From assembly GCA_001313365.1 (NCBI GenBank), contig BBFS01000013.1, forward strand, positions 1 to 64,000: a stretch of DNA of 64,000 nt, given 5' to 3'. Position numbers and translations under genes: made by a program. The notes under the pieces are model-generated. The model had not been told where the DNA came from, made no database searches, and saw only the letters and a list, made by a program, of their open reading frames with translations. Every line of letters starts with the position of its first letter. Positions within the stretch are counted from its first letter, which is position 1. Positions 54,200-64,000 of the stretch are shown one piece after another. This DNA comes from Paenarthrobacter nitroguajacolicus JCM 14115 (GTDB taxonomy: Bacteria; Actinomycetota; Actinomycetes; Actinomycetales; Micrococcaceae).

Positions 54200-55618
54200 A
54201 GCTTGAACACCCTGCGGGGCGAGGAGTCGACGACGTCGAGAATCAGCTCATGTGCGCGGTCTTCAGAGACGCGGTGCTCGGCTACAAGACGCGCAAGGAA
54301 GGACGCTTCGATCCTGCGGGAGGCGTCGTGCCGGGCTGGAATGGAGCAGAACGCGCGGGTGTCATCGATGAAGCCGGAGGACCGCGAGAAGCCGGCGGTT
54401 TCGGTAACTGCCGAGCGGAAGCGCAACATGGCATCCGGGGCATCGAGGAACCACCAAGGCGCGCCGATGTAGACGGACGGGTAGAAACCTGCCAACGGCG
54501 CTAGTTCACGGGAGAAAACGGTCTCATCAAGCGTGAAGAGCACCAGGTGGAAATCCTTGGCCGTGCCGAAGTCCTGCAGCAACGGACGGATGGCCTCGGT
54601 GTAGTTCACGGCGAACGGAATGTCGTGACCGGTGTCGGCGCCAAACTCAGTGAACGTAGGCTCGTGGTGGTTCCGGTAGGAGCCCGGGTGAATGGTCATG
54701 ACCAGTCCATCGGCCACGGACATGCGCGCCATCTGGTACATCATGTGGGCCTCAAAAACGTCGCGATCCTGCGCAGTGGCCTTGCGGGCACGGGCACGTT
54801 CAAAGAGCGCTTCCGCTTCCGTGGCATCCAGTTTGAGGGTGGCGGGGGGTGCGGACGCCATGGTCCGCAGATACTGCGCCATGCTCCACGAAATAGCGAC
54901 GGCGGTTTTCCAGGGCCGCGATGTAGCCGGCGTAGCCGGTTGCGCCGTCGCCCGCGGTCGCGATCAGCCTGTCCACGTTGGCGCTCCAGTTGGGATGCGC
55001 CACATTCAGGTAAGCATCCGGGCGGAAGGTGGGGGGGAGCACGCGGCCGTTGAAGCTGGGGGGGTCATCGGTGAGGGCCTTGTGGCTGGCAAGGTTGTCC
55101 AGGGGATCATCCGTGGTGGCCAGGACCTCGATGTTGAAGTCCTTGAAGAGCTGCCGGGGGGGGCGGAAGTCCGGCTCTACCAGCTTCGCGGCGATCGCGT
55201 CATAGCTGGCATCGGACGGCATCTCACCGAGATCTGCGCCGAGGTTGAACACATCGTTGAACTGGGTGCGCAGCCAGTACCCGGAGACTGTGCCTTCAAA
55301 CAGCGGCCAGGCTTCGACGAACTGTCGCCAGATCTCCCGGGACTCCGCGCGGACGCCGCGCCTGTCAGCAACTGATCCATCGGAACGCCATTGGCGTGAA
55401 TCAGGCGGGTGACGTAGTGGTCCGGACTGACCAGGAGTGCCGCGGGGGGGTCGGGGGGGAACGGCGTGTTCTGTTCGATGACAGCGGCGTCAACGTGGCC
55501 GTGGGGGAGAAATGATGGGCAGGTCCTGGACGCGCTCCAGCAAGGACCGCGCGATGCTGCGCGTGCCGGGATCTGCGGGCAGGAGCCTGTCTGGGTGTGC
55601 GGCAATGGACTGTGACAT
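54196..55618 (-). CDS. uxaC: Uronate (glucuronate/galacturonate) isomerase
   Basis: First step of hexuronate catabolism: glucuronate to fructuronate. Amidohydrolase-superfamily metal site LPIISPHGHVDAAVI near the N-terminus; then DHYVTRLIHANGVPMDQLL, FNIEVLATTDDPLDNLASH, MTIHPGSYRNHH, PSVYIGAPWWFLDAPDAMLRFRSAVTETAGF, GFIDDTRAFCSIPARHD: all typical. About 470 aa. Start ATG 55618. Breaks near 55505, 55360 and 54850; several extra Pro from C-runs. A LacI operator lies 32 bases upstream. Confidence 0.94.
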
Positions 55619-55649
55619 AGCTCAATCTTGCGTTCCGGTTCCGCATTTT

Positions 55650-55663
55650 GTCAACCGGTTGCC
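55650..55663. promoter_or_regulatory. LacI-type operator upstream of uxaC
   Basis: GTCAACCGGTTGCC, within TTGTCAACCGGTTGCCAA. Third member of the operator set of the hexuronate locus. Confidence 0.75.
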
Positions 55664-55710
55664 AAATATTGCCATCCTGTTGCATCTCGCGATGCGGCGG
55701 GATGCTGAGG

Positions 55711-56765
55711 TCAGGCCAGGAGTCGTCCGCTGGACCCTCGCACCACGAGTTCCGTTTCCACCCGGACGGCTTGGCTTGGGGGGGCCTCATGACCCTGCAA
55801 CATATCCAGGAGGATGGTCACGGCCCGGGTGCCGCACTCCCCCCAACGGTGAGCGCACCGTGGTCAACGCGGGAGTGGTGAAATCGGCACCGAAAATGTC
55901 GTCAAAGCCAACAATGCTGATCTGGTCCGGGACACGCATTCCCCCCGGCCTGCAGTTCCTGCATCAGGCCGATGGCCAGGAGATCGTTGTAGGTGATCAC
56001 CGCCGTCGCGCCGCTTTCCAACACGTCGCGGGCTACCTGCCGGCCGCCGTCGACCGTTGGTTTGGACGACTCAAGGCGCACCGCGCTGAGCTTGGACCAC
56101 TCCGCAGCGGCTTTGACGCCCTCCCAGCGGCGGCCCGTCATCCACGACTGGGCCGGTCCCGCAACATACGCGAGCTTTTGGTGGCCATTGGCGGCCAGGC
56201 TGCGCACGGCTTCGCTGATGCCCTTATTGACGTCCGGGACAACGCACGGAACGCCGGTGATTTCACGGTTGATGACGGCCACGGGCTTGTCCGAAGCCAA
56301 GGCACGGATCTGGTCATCGTCCATCCGGGGGCTGGCCAGGATGAGGCCATCCACGGTGCTCAGCAGGCGTCGGGCGGCGGTTACTTCGGTTTCCGGCGAC
56401 TCCGCGGACTCGGCCAGAACCAGCGTGTAATCGCGGGCGGATCCGGTGGTTTCCGCGCCGCGGATGATGTCAAAGAACGTGGGGTTGGTGATGTCCGCGA
56501 CGATCAACCCGATGGTCTGGGTGCGGCCGGTGGGGGAGTGCACGGGCGAACGGGTTCACCTGATAGTTCAGCTCTGCCGCGGCGTCCTCGATGATCTTCT
56601 GCGTCTTGGCGCTCACGCGGCCCGGCTTGCTCAAGGCACGGGACACGGTGGAGGGATTCACGCCCGCCAGCTTCGCGATGTCGTAAATCGTGGCAGAGGA
56701 CTTCTCCCCCCCCGTCCACGTTTGGTGGGGGCGGTTGCTGCTCCGGTGCTCGTCAGGTCAGTCAC
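55711..56765 (-). CDS. LacI-family regulator of the hexuronate genes
   Basis: [48 protein letters not shown], effector domain [24 protein letters not shown] and [29 protein letters not shown]. About 345 aa. Start GTG 56765. Breaks near 56537, 55935 and 55840. It stands next to uxaC on the same strand; the three GGCAACCGGTTGCC-like sites at 51036, 52619 and 55650 are its likely targets. Confidence 0.9.
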
Positions 56766-56797
56766 CGCTCCATCGTAGACCTCATGGCAACAAAACA

Positions 56798-56832
56798 GGC
56801 CGGTTGCCATCCATTGATCACGGCAACCGGCC
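56798..56832 (-). terminator. Terminator after the Gfo/Idh/MocA gene
   Basis: GGCCGGTTGCC ... GGCAACCGGCC stem with 13-base loop; on the minus strand followed by TGTTTTGTTG. The arms also contain the half-site of the local LacI operators. Confidence 0.7.
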
Positions 56833-56840
56833 CGTCCTGA

Positions 56841-58013
56841 TTAGGAACGCTCGGGGGGGAACTTACCCTCTTCAGCAATGCGCTTGTTGAGCTCCTGCAG
56901 GAATTCGTCCTCATCAAAGTCCAGCGAAACTTCCTTGCCGGTCCAGCTGGAGAGGTGGATGGCGTTGGCAAGTCGGACTCCATTAATACCGTCCGAGCCC
57001 GGAGCAAGCAGAGGCGTGCCGTCCAGGATGTTGGCTGCAAAATTCTCCAGGACGCCCGCGTGCTGGCCGCCCCACGCAGACTCGAATTCGATGACCTCGC
57101 TGCTGTACAACTCCTCGCGGTTCAATTGGCCCATGAAGAGCTTGCGGACACCGTCCATGTCCATCGAGTCACTGATTTCACGCTCCGGCCTGACCAGGCG
57201 GGTTACGGTGGCCACCTTGCTGTCTTCCACCACGATCTTGCCTTGGTCGCCCAGGATCTCGAACCTGTCAGTTCCCACGATGTCGTGGGTGGCCGTCACA
57301 AAGACGCCTGTGGCGCCGTCGCCGTAGTCCACCACTGCCGTCACTTCATCCTCGACGGCGATGTCGCGGCGGAAGCCGTACGCCACCTTGGAGTACACGG
57401 ACTGGGGGGGGACGCCGCAGATCCACTGCCACAGGTCCAGCTGGTGCGGCGCCTGGTTGACCAGGACGCCACCGCCCTCGCCGCCCCAGGTAGCGCGCCA
57501 CTCACTCGAGTTGTAGTAACCCTGCGGACGCCACCAGTTGGTGATGATCCAGTTGGAGCGTCGGATCTTGCCGATCTCGCCGCTATCGACGATTTCCTTG
57601 AGCTTCTTGTACAGCGGGTTGTTGCGCTGGTTGAACATGATGCCGAAGGAAAGTTCCGGCTTGGAGGCAGCGAACTCGTTCAATTCCTTGACCTGCTTGG
57701 TGTAGACGCCGGCAGGCTTCTCCACGAGCGCGTGGATGTTGCGTTTGAGTGTTTCGATGCCCATCTCCGGGTGCAGGAAGTGCGGCACGCAGGTGACAAT
57801 CGCGTCTACGGATCCGCTCTCCAGAAGGGTGATGTAGTTGTCGTAGAACGGGACATCCGGATACTGCGAGGCCGCGAGTTCCTTCTTGGCAGGATCAACA
57901 TCGCAGATAGCGCCGATCTCCATGTTGGGAACCAGGCCGTCGGTAATGAACTTGGCGTAGGCGCCGCCCTGCTGGCCCAGGCCGATGATGCCGAGGCGTA
58001 CTTTCTTGCTCAT
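56841..58013 (-). CDS. Gfo/Idh/MocA family oxidoreductase
   Basis: NAD(P)-dependent sugar dehydrogenase, 390 aa in frame. Rossmann start VRLGIIGLGQQGGAYAKF, catalytic-region EKPAG (LVEKPAGVYTKQ) and MFNQRNNPLYKKLKEIVDSGEIGKIRRSNW, and NQAPHQLDLWQWICG with the conserved D-x2-W. Extra Pro near 57410. Last gene of the Opp-isomerase operon. Substrate unknown: perhaps a 3-keto-glycoside or inositol-like sugar. Confidence 0.9.
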   Translation of the reverse strand: MSKKVRLGIIGLGQQGGAYAKFITDGLVPNMEIGAICDVDPAKKELAASQYPDVPFYDNYITLLESGSVDAIVTCVPHFLHPEMGIETLKRNIHALVEKPAGVYTKQVKELNEFAASKPELSFGIMFNQRNNPLYKKLKEIVDSGEIGKIRRSNWIITNWWRPQGYYNSSEWRATWGGEGGGVLVNQAPHQLDLWQWICGVPPQSVYSKVAYGFRRDIAVEDEVTAVVDYGDGATGVFVTATHDIVGTDRFEILGDQGKIVVEDSKVATVTRLVRPEREISDSMDMDGVRKLFMGQLNREELYSSEVIEFESAWGGQHAGVLENFAANILDGTPLLAPGSDGINGVRLANAIHLSSWTGKEVSLDFDEDEFLQELNKRIAEEGKFPPERS

Positions 58014-58037
58014 GAATGCAGTCTCCTGTGTAGAAAT

Positions 58038-58906
58038 CTAGAAAAGGTCGGCGTGGCCCATGGCCACCAGGTTGTCGTATGAGGTCTGGAGTGCATCCCA
58101 GACGGTCCGTCCATACAGTTCGTCCTGCTCCACCAGGAGGTACCGGGCACCAGCGGCCACGGCGGCAGGAATGATGGACGGGAAGTCCAGATTGCCCTCG
58201 CCCACTTCGGCGAACTGCACCACATTCTTGAATTCCGCCATGAAACCCGGGAAGTCGCCCTTCTCCAGGAGTCCGAAAGCAGCAGCCGGCATCTGACCGA
58301 TCCTGTAGTCCTTGAGGTGCACCATGGCAGTCTTGCCAGCGAATTTTTCGAGCGTCCGTACGGGGGGGTCCAAGCCACCGCGCTGCACCCAGTGCACGTC
58401 AATCTCCATGCCCATGGCCGGGGGGGAGTTTTCAGCGATGATGTCCAGCATGTATTTGCCGTCAAACTTGGCGAACTCAATGTGGTGGTTGTGGTAGTAC
58501 AGGCTGATGCCCTGTTCCTGCAGCCGTTCGGCATAACCATTGGCTTGCTTGGCGAATTCAACCACCGATTCCAATGACTTCATCGCCCCCGAACGGAAGC
58601 ATGCCGATGCGCAGCAGCGAGGTATCCAGCCGCTTGGCATCATCCACGATCTTGTCGAAGTTGTCCGCCAGCGATTCCACGGGCATGCCTTTGCGGCCTT
58701 CGATATTCACCGAAAGTGCGGCGATGTCCATGCCCAGCTCCGTGCGGGAGCGGTCCAGCTCGCCCACATTCCCGGGGGGTCATGGGGGATCTGGGAAATT
58801 TCGACGGCGTTATAACCGATCGCACTGACCTTGCGGAGCGTTTCGAATGCTCCCACATCAGCAAAACTGTCCTTCAACATCATGGCTTGGACGCTATTGT
58901 GGCCAC
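58038..58906 (-). CDS. Sugar phosphate isomerase/epimerase family protein (xylose isomerase-like TIM barrel)
   Basis: About 285 aa. LRKVSAIGYNAVEISQIP, metal Glu in ISLYYHNHHIEFAKFDGKYMLDIIAE, MGMEIDVHWVQRGG, TAMVHLKDYRIGQMP and YLLVEQDELYGRTVWDAL: AP-endonuclease-2/TIM-barrel family. Start probably GTG 58906 behind GGAGGAAAAA (needs one A restored); ATG 58883 otherwise. Breaks near 58780 and 58585. Pairs with the Gfo/Idh gene, as in 3-keto-sugar pathways. Confidence 0.85.
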
Positions 58907-58968
58907 TTTTTCCTCCGGGAATTCCGGGCCCTTCCGGACCCTGGACGTGTGATGGGATGCCGGGCTGT

Positions 58969-59863
58969 TCAGGCCACGGCACCTTGCTGTTCGATTTGGC
59001 TGTGTTGGTTCGCGAGCAAGCGGTGGCGGTCTGCACGGCGTTGTTCCTGCCGGTCAGGGTCGGGCACGGGTGAGGCGAGTAGCAGCCGCTGCGTGTAGGG
59101 GGGGTGTTCGGGATCGCGGGTGACCACCTCGGCGGGGGCCTTGCTCCACGATTTCGCCGTGGTACATGACGGCCACGCGGTGGCTGATGTGCCGGACGAC
59201 GTCGAGGTCGTGGGACACGAACAAGTACGAAACGCCGGTGTCCTTCTGGATCTGCAGGAAGAGGTCCAGCACGCGGGCCTGGGTGGAGAGGTCAAGTGCA
59301 CTGACGGGCTCATCGCAGACAATCAGCTTCGGAGACAGAGCGAGTGCCCGGGCGATCGCGACTCGCTGACGCTGGCCGCCGCTGAACTCGCGCGCAGCCG
59401 GTGAATGGCGTCGGTTGGCAGGCCCACTTGGTCCAGCAGTTCCTTGACGCGCTTCTTGGCGGCAGCGGGCGCCATGCCCTGCACACCCAATGGTTCGGCA
59501 AGGATGTCACCGATTTCCAGGGCCGGGTTCAGCGAGGTGTACGGGTCTTGGAACACCACTTGGAGGTCACGGCTCAGCGTCCGGCGTTCTTTGCGCGAAG
59601 CGTTGCTGATGTCGTTGCCTTCGAAGATCACCTTTCCGGCGGTGACGGGTGCGAGGCCCAGAACGGCCCTACCCAGGGTGGTCTTCCCCGAACCGGACTC
59701 CCCCCACCAGGCCCAGGGTTTCACCTTGGCCGATGGTGATGTTGATGTCCGTCAGCGCCCGGAAAGGCTTGGCCCGGAACCGCTTGCTGGGATACTCCAC
59801 CACCAGGTTCTCCACGGACAGGAGCGGGGCCCCCCCCTGCGATGAGTCAAAAGGGATACTCAT
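58969..59863 (-). CDS. Oligopeptide/glycoside ABC importer ATPase (OppF-like)
   Basis: About 295 aa: Walker [22 protein letters not shown]-loop [20 protein letters not shown], signature [18 protein letters not shown], Walker [18 protein letters not shown]-loop [14 protein letters not shown]. The C-terminal [17 protein letters not shown] is the Opp/Dpp-type tail. ATG 59863 overlaps the OppD stop (ATGA). Breaks near 59710, 59395 and 59105. Confidence 0.92.
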
Positions 59864-60756
59864 GCCACCGGCTCCTTCTCTATGGCTGATCCAGGCTTGG
59901 ACACAAGCATGGTCATGGGGGTCTTTCCTTCGAGCATGGACCCCAGCAGGGTCTGCGTGTAAGGCTCTTTCGGGTTGCGGAGAATCTCGCGGACGGTGCC
60001 TTCTTCCACAAGCCGCCCGTTCTGCATCACAGCGACGCGGTCGCACAGATCGGCGACAACGCCGAAGTTGTGGGTCACCAGGATCACGCCGATGTTCAGC
60101 CGTTGCTGCAGCTCGCGCAGCAGGTCCAGGACGTCGGCCTGCACAGTGACGTCCAGGGCGGTGGTGGGTTCGTCAGCGATCACCAGGTCCGGTTCGCAAC
60201 TGATGGCACCGGCGATGAGCACACGCTGGGCCATGCCGCCGGATACCTCGTGCGGGTAGGCCTCGAAGGTCCGTTCCGGGGGGGTGGCAATGCCGACGTC
60301 GGTGAGCAGCTTGAGCGCACGCTGGCGGGCTTCTGCTTTGGAGATTCCCAGGACACGGACCATGGGCGTGACCAACTGGTAACCGATGGTGAAGGCCGGG
60401 TCCAGGTTGCTCATGGGTTCCTGCGGAATGTAGGAGATCCGCTTGCCACGCAGCTTGGACAACCGTTCCTGGCTGACGCGGTCCTCGCCCGGGGGGGCAA
60501 CGGTGTAGTTGCCGTCGAACTGGATGGAACCGCCCACAATCCGTGCGTTGTCCGGCAGCAGGCCCAGGATGGAGAACGCAGTCTGGGACTTGCCCGAACC
60601 CGATTCGCCAACGATTCCCAGGATTTCGCCACGGTCCACGTGGAAGGAGACATCGTCCACGACCTTTTTGATGGAGCCGTCCGCCTGCGGATAGCCGACG
60701 CCGAGGTTGGTCACCTTGACCAGGTGGTGTTCGGTTCCGGCATCGACGGCGGCCAC
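59860..60756 (-). CDS. Oligopeptide/glycoside ABC importer ATPase (OppD-like)
   Basis: About 298 aa: VTNLGVGYPQADGSIKKVVDDVSFHVDRGEILGIVGESGSGKSQTAFSILGLL, signature EVSGGMAQRVLIAGAI, Walker B LVIADEPTTALDVTVQ, H-loop LVTHNFGVVADLCDRVAVM, tail NPKEPYTQTLLGSM. Start GTG 60756 behind GGAAG. An upstream long frame that merges it with OppC is a frameshift artefact. Confidence 0.92.
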   Translation of the reverse strand: MAAVDAGTEHHLVKVTNLGVGYPQADGSIKKVVDDVSFHVDRGEILGIVGESGSGKSQTAFSILGLLPDNARIVGGSIQFDGNYTVAPPGEDRVSQERLSKLRGKRISYIPQEPMSNLDPAFTIGYQLVTPMVRVLGISKAEARQRALKLLTDVGIATPPERTFEAYPHEVSGGMAQRVLIAGAISCEPDLVIADEPTTALDVTVQADVLDLLRELQQRLNIGVILVTHNFGVVADLCDRVAVMQNGRLVEEGTVREILRNPKEPYTQTLLGSMLEGKTPMTMLVSKPGSAIEKEPVA

Positions 60757-61747
60757 TGACTTCCGTGACTGGCGCGCTTGGCGGGGGGTCCGCCGTCGTG
60801 CTTTCCACAACAGCGGCTTTCTTGCGGTGCTTGATCTTTTCGCCGTCTTCCAAGGCGTCGCGGATGGCGTTGCCGAGGAGAACCAGTCCGCCGATGGTGA
60901 GAGCCATGGCCAGTGCAGGCCACAGAAGCAGAGTCGGGGGTTAGGTAGACGTTCTTGAAGCCTTCTGAGAGCATGACGCCCCAGGTTGCCTTGGTGGGAT
61001 CGCCCAGGCCGAGGAATTCGAGCCCGGACTGGATTGCGATGGCAACACCGGCGATTGCGGCGGTTTGGATGATGATGGGCGCGCGGACCACGGAGAAGAT
61101 GTGGCGGGCGATGATGCTGAGGTCGGACAGGCCGGAAACACGTGCGGCATCGACGTAGAGCTCGTTCCGGACCGACTGCACTGCGGTGCGGGTGAGCCGG
61201 AAGTAGGAAGGGCTGATCAGGATGCCGAAGGCGATCATGGAGATCCATACCGACGGGCCGAAAGCCGCGCGGATGGTGAGCAGGACGATCAGGCCGGGCA
61301 GGCTCATGAGGATGCTGACTACCCAGTTGGAGACGGCTTCAAATTTGCCTGCGTAGTAGCCGGCGATCAGGCCTGCCGGGAGCCGATGGCAATCGCTACA
61401 CCGGCACACAGCAGCGCGGACAACAGGGTCAGCTGAGCGCCGAAGAGCAATCGGCTCCAGGTATCGCGCCCTGCACTGTCCGTGCCCATGATATTCACTG
61501 AATCCGGGGGGGCCGCCAGGGTTTTGGAGATGTTGGCGAAGTTCTCTTCGAAGGGCGCGATCACCGGCGCAGGATGGCCAGCGCCGCGATGGTCAGCAGG
61601 ATCACAAGCGAGGCGATGCCCATGGGGTTCTTCAGGAGCGGCGCAGGACGGTGGAACGGACACCGTGCCGCTCTGGCCGGCCTCGGGCTTCGCTGCGAGG
61701 CCCATGGAGTCTGCTGATACTGCTGCTGAATCTACGGAATCGCTCAT
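60711..61747 (-). CDS. Opp-type ABC importer permease (OppC-like)
   Basis: About 340 aa. Starts MSDSVDSAAVSADSMGLAAKPE; PVIAPFEENFANISKTLAAP and MGTDSAGRDTWSRLLFGAQLTLLSALLCAGVAIAIGLPAGLIAGYYAG is the OppC signature, with RLTRTAVQSVRNELYVDAARVSG the coupling loop. Ends around AVVESTTADP; the exact stop is unclear because of a C-run at 60787. Breaks near 61660, 61570, 61378 and 60938. ATG 61747 overlaps the OppB stop. Confidence 0.88.
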
Positions 61748-62692
61748 GACACACGTACTTTCGGGTTGAGCCAGCCATTGAGGATGTCCACCAGGAGGTT
61801 CACGACGATGACAACCACCACGGTGTACATCACCACTCCCATGACGACGGGAAGATCGGTTTGGGTAGTAGCAGCGACGGCCAGCGGACCCATTCCCGGG
61901 AGGGCGAAGATCTGCTCAATAATGACCACGCCGCCCAGCATGCCGATCAGTTGCAGGCTCAAAACGGTCAAGCCTGCCGGTGCAGCGCTGCGGAGAACGT
62001 GCTTGAAGAGAATCTCACGCTCCCCCGATGCCGCGGCTGCGCAGCGTCCGGACGTAGTCACGCTCAAGTTGCTTGATCACGGCGGACCGAATCTGTTGGG
62101 CACCGCCGGTGACACCGTTGATCAGCAAAGCGATCACCGGAAGGGTCATGGAATAGACCCAGGCCTCCGGTCCCACCTCCGGGGAGATGGTGCTGGTGGC
62201 TGGGAAGAAGCCGAGCTGGATGGCCAGGATGGTTACCAGGAACACGCCGATCACATATCCGGGGGATGGAGTCCCCCCCGACGATCGCGCCAATCTGGAC
62301 CACCCTGTCCACCCAGCCGCGCTTCACGGCTGCGGCAACGCCGATCAGTGCTGCGCAGATGGCGATCAAGATCATTGCGGTGAAAACCATGGTCATGGTC
62401 ACCGGGATGCGGGTGGCCAGGGAGCTGGCCACCGGCTCCGAGGTGAACCAGGAAGCCCCCCCAAGGTTGCCGGTCAGGGCATCGCCCAACCAAGCGAAGT
62501 AGCGGACAAAGAGTGGTTGGTCGAGTCCCAGTTCCTGTTCCTTCAAGCAACCTGTTCAGGTGTCGCCTGGTCGCCCAGGATGTTCTGGGCGATACTTCCG
62601 CTGGAGGTGTACAGCAGGGTGAAGGTGAGGACCGAGACGACGAACAACACCACCACACCACTGCCCAGTCTTTTCGCAATGAACTTGATCAT
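61744..62692 (-). CDS. Opp-type ABC importer permease (OppB-like)
   Basis: About 315 aa. MIKFIAKRLGSGVVVLFVVSVLTFTLLYTSSG, LGLDQPLFVRYFAWLGDALTGNLG, and the coupling segment IKQLERDYVRTLRSRGIGEREILFKHVLRSAAPAGLTVLSLQL are characteristic. Start ATG 62692. Breaks near 62555, 62270 and 62025, with an extra Gly near 62460. Confidence 0.9.
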
Positions 62693-62701
62693 GGGGGGGT
62701 C

Positions 62702-64000
62702 CTACTTGGCGGGCGAGTAGTTGTAGATGGACGGAACGGCCTGCTGGACCTGCGGCGTGACGTTCACTTTGTCGTTGTGGTAGTACATCTGGTTCACGCG
62801 GAACAGCGGGGGGGCGAACCAGGCTTGTTCCACCACGTATTGGTTGACTTCCTGGGCCAGCTTGCCGGCATCTGCACCACCGGTGCGCACGGCCGCGATC
62901 TTGGCTCCAGCTCGGGAGTGGTGGTCTTGAACGGGTTGTAGAGGGCCTTGGTGGAGACGATCTGATCGATCGCCACCGTGGGCTCCCCCTGGAAGAGGTT
63001 GAAGAAGAGCGCGGGATACTTTTGGGCGGCAACGTCCGAGGTGAAGGTGTTGGTGATGGCTGCACCCGGGTTCAGGGTGATGCCACATCAGCGAGCTGCT
63101 GCTTGAGCACGGAGATCAGGGTTTCCGCGCCGGGAAGGGTGGGAACCTCGAAGCTGACCTTGCCCTCGAAGCCGGACTCCTTCAGGAGCTGCTTGGCTTT
63201 CTCGGGATCGTAGCTGTAGTAGTTCTCCAGCTCCTCAGACCAGGCACCGCTGTCCTTGCCAAACGGCTGCGTGGTGGGAGTGCCCTGGCCCAGCATGACC
63301 TGATCCAGGATGGTCTTCCGGTCAAAGGCATGGTTGATGGCCTGGCGGACCTTAAGGTTGGCCAAGGCCGGGTTCTTGGTGCCGTCACGGTCCAGGAGCA
63401 GCAATCCAGACCAGTCAACCTGGTTGGTTTCGAGCTTCATCTTGGCGCCCTCGGCCTGCTTGCCGTTCTTGGGGGGGTCCAGCAGCGTGGCGTCAATCTG
63501 GCCGGAAACCAGTGCGTTGGTGCGGGCAGTGGGGGTCCAGGAGGATCTTGAGCGTCAGCTTCTTGAACTTCTGGAGATCCTTGTTCCAGTAGCCTTCGCG
63601 GGCGGTAAACACGGACTGGGAGTCCTTCACGGAGGCGGCCTTGTCCATCACGTATGCGCCGGAACCTACCGGAACGGTCTTGATGGCGTCGGTTCCCAGT
63701 GCGGCGGGGGGGCTTCCCATCAGGCCAGCAGCCTGGCTGAGGAAGTACTCAAGGGCCGGTTCCGGTGCGCTGAGGTTGATGTCAATGGTGTCAGCATCCA
63801 CCACAGCAACGTCTGACACGGAGGCAAGCTGGCCCATCTGCGGGCCGTTGGCCTTCTTGAAGTGGTCCATGTTGGCTTTGGCTGCAGCGGCGTCGAACTT
63901 GGCGCCGTCGCTGAAGGTGACGTCAGTGCGGAGGTCAACGGTGAGCTTGGTGTTGGTGTCGTTGTACTTCCATGCAGTTGCAAGCATGGGGGCTGAGCTT
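62702..64000 (-). CDS. Family 5 extracellular solute-binding protein (partial, N-terminus beyond the window)
   Basis: At least 430 aa. MLATAWKYNDTNTKLTVDLRTDVTFSDGAKFDAAAAKANMDHF is the SBP_bac_5 signature region; VRQAINHAFDRKTILDQVMLGQGTPTTQPFGKDSGAW, then YDPEKAKQLLKESGFEGKVSFEVPT follow. The C-terminus is FRVNQMYYHNDKVNVTPQVQQAVPSIYNYSPAK. Breaks near 63083, 62905 and 63530. First gene of the importer operon; the association with sugar enzymes suggests an oligosaccharide or glycoside rather than peptides. Confidence 0.92.

Noticed and set aside
59860..61248. A 462-aa OppC-OppD fusion protein
   Set aside because: The N-terminal part is the wrong frame of the OppC gene; the OppD start at 60756 has its own ribosome site.

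Overview
The window is high-GC actinobacterial chromosome, most likely Arthrobacter sensu lato (Paenarthrobacter/Arthrobacter, Micrococcaceae). Supporting this are a copper amine oxidase closely resembling the Arthrobacter phenylethylamine oxidase, many actinobacterial protein families (DUF3151, DUF6480, DUF2306), a DtxR/IdeR-type iron box, dense LacI/TetR regulation and strongly GC-ending codons. A caveat governs every gene call. G/C homopolymers are systematically the wrong length: runs that should be about 4 are often 5-8, and some GG/GGG/CC runs have lost a base. Many genes are therefore split into two or more frames, or carry an extra in-frame Pro or Gly. I read these as consensus errors and give coordinates for the restored gene.

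Layout: 0-7.7 kb is amine and amide catabolism (amine oxidase, TetR, LysR, RidA, DUF1028 Ntn-hydrolase, M20 amidohydrolase, aspartate ammonia-lyase). 7.8-16 kb holds a flavin monooxygenase, malate dehydrogenase, SMP-30 lactonase, a TetR-controlled MFS pump with a divergent DUF2306 membrane gene, and purA. 16.4-21.4 kb holds a uracil-DNA-glycosylase-like protein and an iron-siderophore ABC importer under an iron box. 21.5-29.4 kb is housekeeping (fructose-bisphosphate aldolase, secreted lipase, TrmH methyltransferase, HAD and tyrosine phosphatases), punctuated by long palindromic repeats.

31.4-40.0 kb is the most interesting region: a compact minus-strand RiPP gene cluster resembling class V lanthipeptides (lanthidins). 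It encodes an ABC-2 exporter, a 37-residue membrane peptide, an APH-fold phosphotransferase, a HopA1-like protein, two paralogous 57-aa precursor peptides ending in Cys, an HFCD (EpiD/LanD-like) decarboxylase, a second degenerate APH-fold protein, and an M16 peptidase pair. Most genes overlap by ATGA or TGATG. A NarL-type two-component system (29.4-31.4 kb) converges on it. Expected chemistry: dehydration of Ser/Thr, cyclisation onto Cys, oxidative decarboxylation of the C-terminal Cys to give Avi(Me)Cys, leader removal by M16 peptidase and export.

40.1-64 kb is pyrE followed by sugar uptake and catabolism: a ChvE-MmsA-MmsB monosaccharide importer with a LacI regulator and two LacI operators; a hexuronate set (GH3 hydrolase, gluconokinase, mannonate dehydratase, GPH symporter, fructuronate reductase, uronate isomerase, LacI) sharing GGCAACCGGTTGCC-type operators; and an Opp-type ABC importer in an operon with a sugar isomerase and a Gfo/Idh/MocA oxidoreductase. 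No rRNA, tRNA, CRISPR array, insertion sequence or prophage was recognised.
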